Source of the DNA: Opitutia bacterium
Lineage (GTDB): Bacteria > Verrucomicrobiota > Verrucomicrobiia > Opitutales > Opitutaceae
Assembly (NCBI GenBank): GCA_025351035.1
Contig: JANXWT010000313.1
Coordinates: 1-6,260, forward strand
Length of the DNA: 6,260 nt
Reading direction: 5' to 3'
Under the pieces are notes generated by a model. It saw only the letters and a list, made by a program, of their open reading frames with translations. It had not been told where the DNA came from and searched no databases. Within the stretch, counting starts at the first letter, position 1, and each line of letters opens with the position of its first letter. Shown here piece by piece: positions 5,691 through 6,260 of the stretch. The translations under genes and the position numbers were made by a program.

Positions 5691-6260
5691 ATGATCGAAG
5701 TCGAAAATCTCACGCGCGTCTTCCGCACCTACAAGAAGCAGCCCGGTTTCTGGGGCGGCGTGAAGGGACTGTTCCACCGCGAATTCGAGGAGACCCGCGC
5801 GGCCGACAACGTTTCGTTCTCGATCCAGGAGGGTGAATTCGTCGGCTTCCTCGGGCCCAACGGCGCGGGCAAGACCACGACGCTCAAGATGCTCTCGGGC
5901 CTGATCTACCCGACTTCGGGGAAGGCGCGTGTCGCGGGCTTCGACCCGACGAAACGCGAGAACGCCTACCGCCGCCTCTTCGCCCTCGTCCTCGGCCAGA
6001 AGAACCAACTCTGGTGGGACCTGCCCGCCATCGAGTCTTTTCACCTGCTCCGCGCCATCTACGGCCTGCCGCCCGATCAATGGAAACAGACGCTCGATGA
6101 ACTCGTGACGCTGCTCGGCATCGGCCCAAAGCTCGACGTGATGGTGCGCGAGCTCTCGCTCGGCGAGCGCATGAAAATGGAGCTGATCGCCGCGCTCCTC
6201 CACCGCCCGCGCGTGCTTTTCCTTGACGAACCCACCATCGGCCTCGACGTCATCTCCCAG
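5691..6260 (+). CDS. ABC-2-type transporter ATP-binding protein, COG4586-like (3' truncated by window)
   Basis: The frame is open from the ATG at 5691 to the window end, giving the first 190 residues of an ABC ATPase. After MIEVENLTRVFRTYKK comes a family-specific insert, GFWGGVKGLFHREFEE (19-34). Then come Walker A GPNGAGKTT (55-63), the Q-loop in LGQKNQLWWD (Gln103), the signature LSLGER (155-160), and Walker B VLFLDEPTIGLD (175-186). The insert and QKNQLWWDLPAIESF are typical of the COG4586 ATPases, which pair with two ABC-2-type membrane proteins usually encoded just downstream. Those, the H-loop and the C-terminal domain lie past the edge. Transported substrate is unknown for most members; export is presumed. 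No Shine-Dalgarno precedes the ATG, but the start matches the family's usual N-terminus. It diverges from the purine operon, so a functional link is not implied. Confidence 0.92.
   Translation, partial: MIEVENLTRVFRTYKKQPGFWGGVKGLFHREFEETRAADNVSFSIQEGEFVGFLGPNGAGKTTTLKMLSGLIYPTSGKARVAGFDPTKRENAYRRLFALVLGQKNQLWWDLPAIESFHLLRAIYGLPPDQWKQTLDELVTLLGIGPKLDVMVRELSLGERMKMELIAALLHRPRVLFLDEPTIGLDVISQ

Noticed and set aside
5571..6203. 210-codon minus-strand open frame opposite the ABC ATPase
   Set aside because: The plus strand has intact Walker A, Q-loop, signature and Walker B motifs, and the antisense product is shadow sequence.

Overview
The window is GC-rich, densely packed bacterial chromosome with seven protein genes and no gap longer than about 100 bases. 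The gene set, strong GC bias at third codon positions, mostly weak or absent Shine-Dalgarno sequences and GTAG-type palindromic repeats between genes would fit a Verrucomicrobiota genome of the Opitutaceae kind. That assignment is an impression from sequence style and carries only moderate to low confidence.

Left half, plus strand (104-2132). A small four-helix membrane protein (DUF2127 type, GTG start) is followed 38 bases later by a SurE-type 5'-nucleotidase. SurE overlaps by four bases (ATGA) with a HAD-superfamily phosphatase. The last two, and possibly all three, are probably co-transcribed. The HAD stop codon lies inside a pair of inverted REP-like palindromes (2128-2201), which fill the convergent gap to the next operon. 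Half of a similar element sits at the extreme left edge (1-23).

Right half, minus strand (5595 down to 2203). Three tightly packed genes are read right to left: a nucleoside phosphorylase/MTA-SAH-nucleosidase-type enzyme, an NCS2/AzgA-like purine permease (ATGA overlap plus a strong GGAGGAG ribosome binding site), and an adenosine deaminase very like E. coli Add (7-base gap). Together they look like a purine salvage cassette: nucleoside cleavage, base transport and adenosine deamination. The nucleosidase has Asn where the family normally has its catalytic purine-contacting Asp, which may mean a shift toward 6-oxopurine substrates such as inosine. With SurE next door, the neighbourhood could run from nucleotides to nucleosides to bases, although the two operons are on opposite strands.

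Right edge. A 95-base divergent intergenic region with a perfect 9-bp inverted repeat separates the purine operon from an ABC-2-type ATPase (COG4586-like). The ATPase begins at 5691 and runs off the window after Walker B; its membrane partners should lie beyond the edge.

I see no RNA gene, CRISPR array, transposase, phage gene or obvious new defence system. The observations most worth following are the Asp-to-Asn change in the nucleosidase, the cassette it belongs to, and the REP pair that supplies a gene's stop codon.
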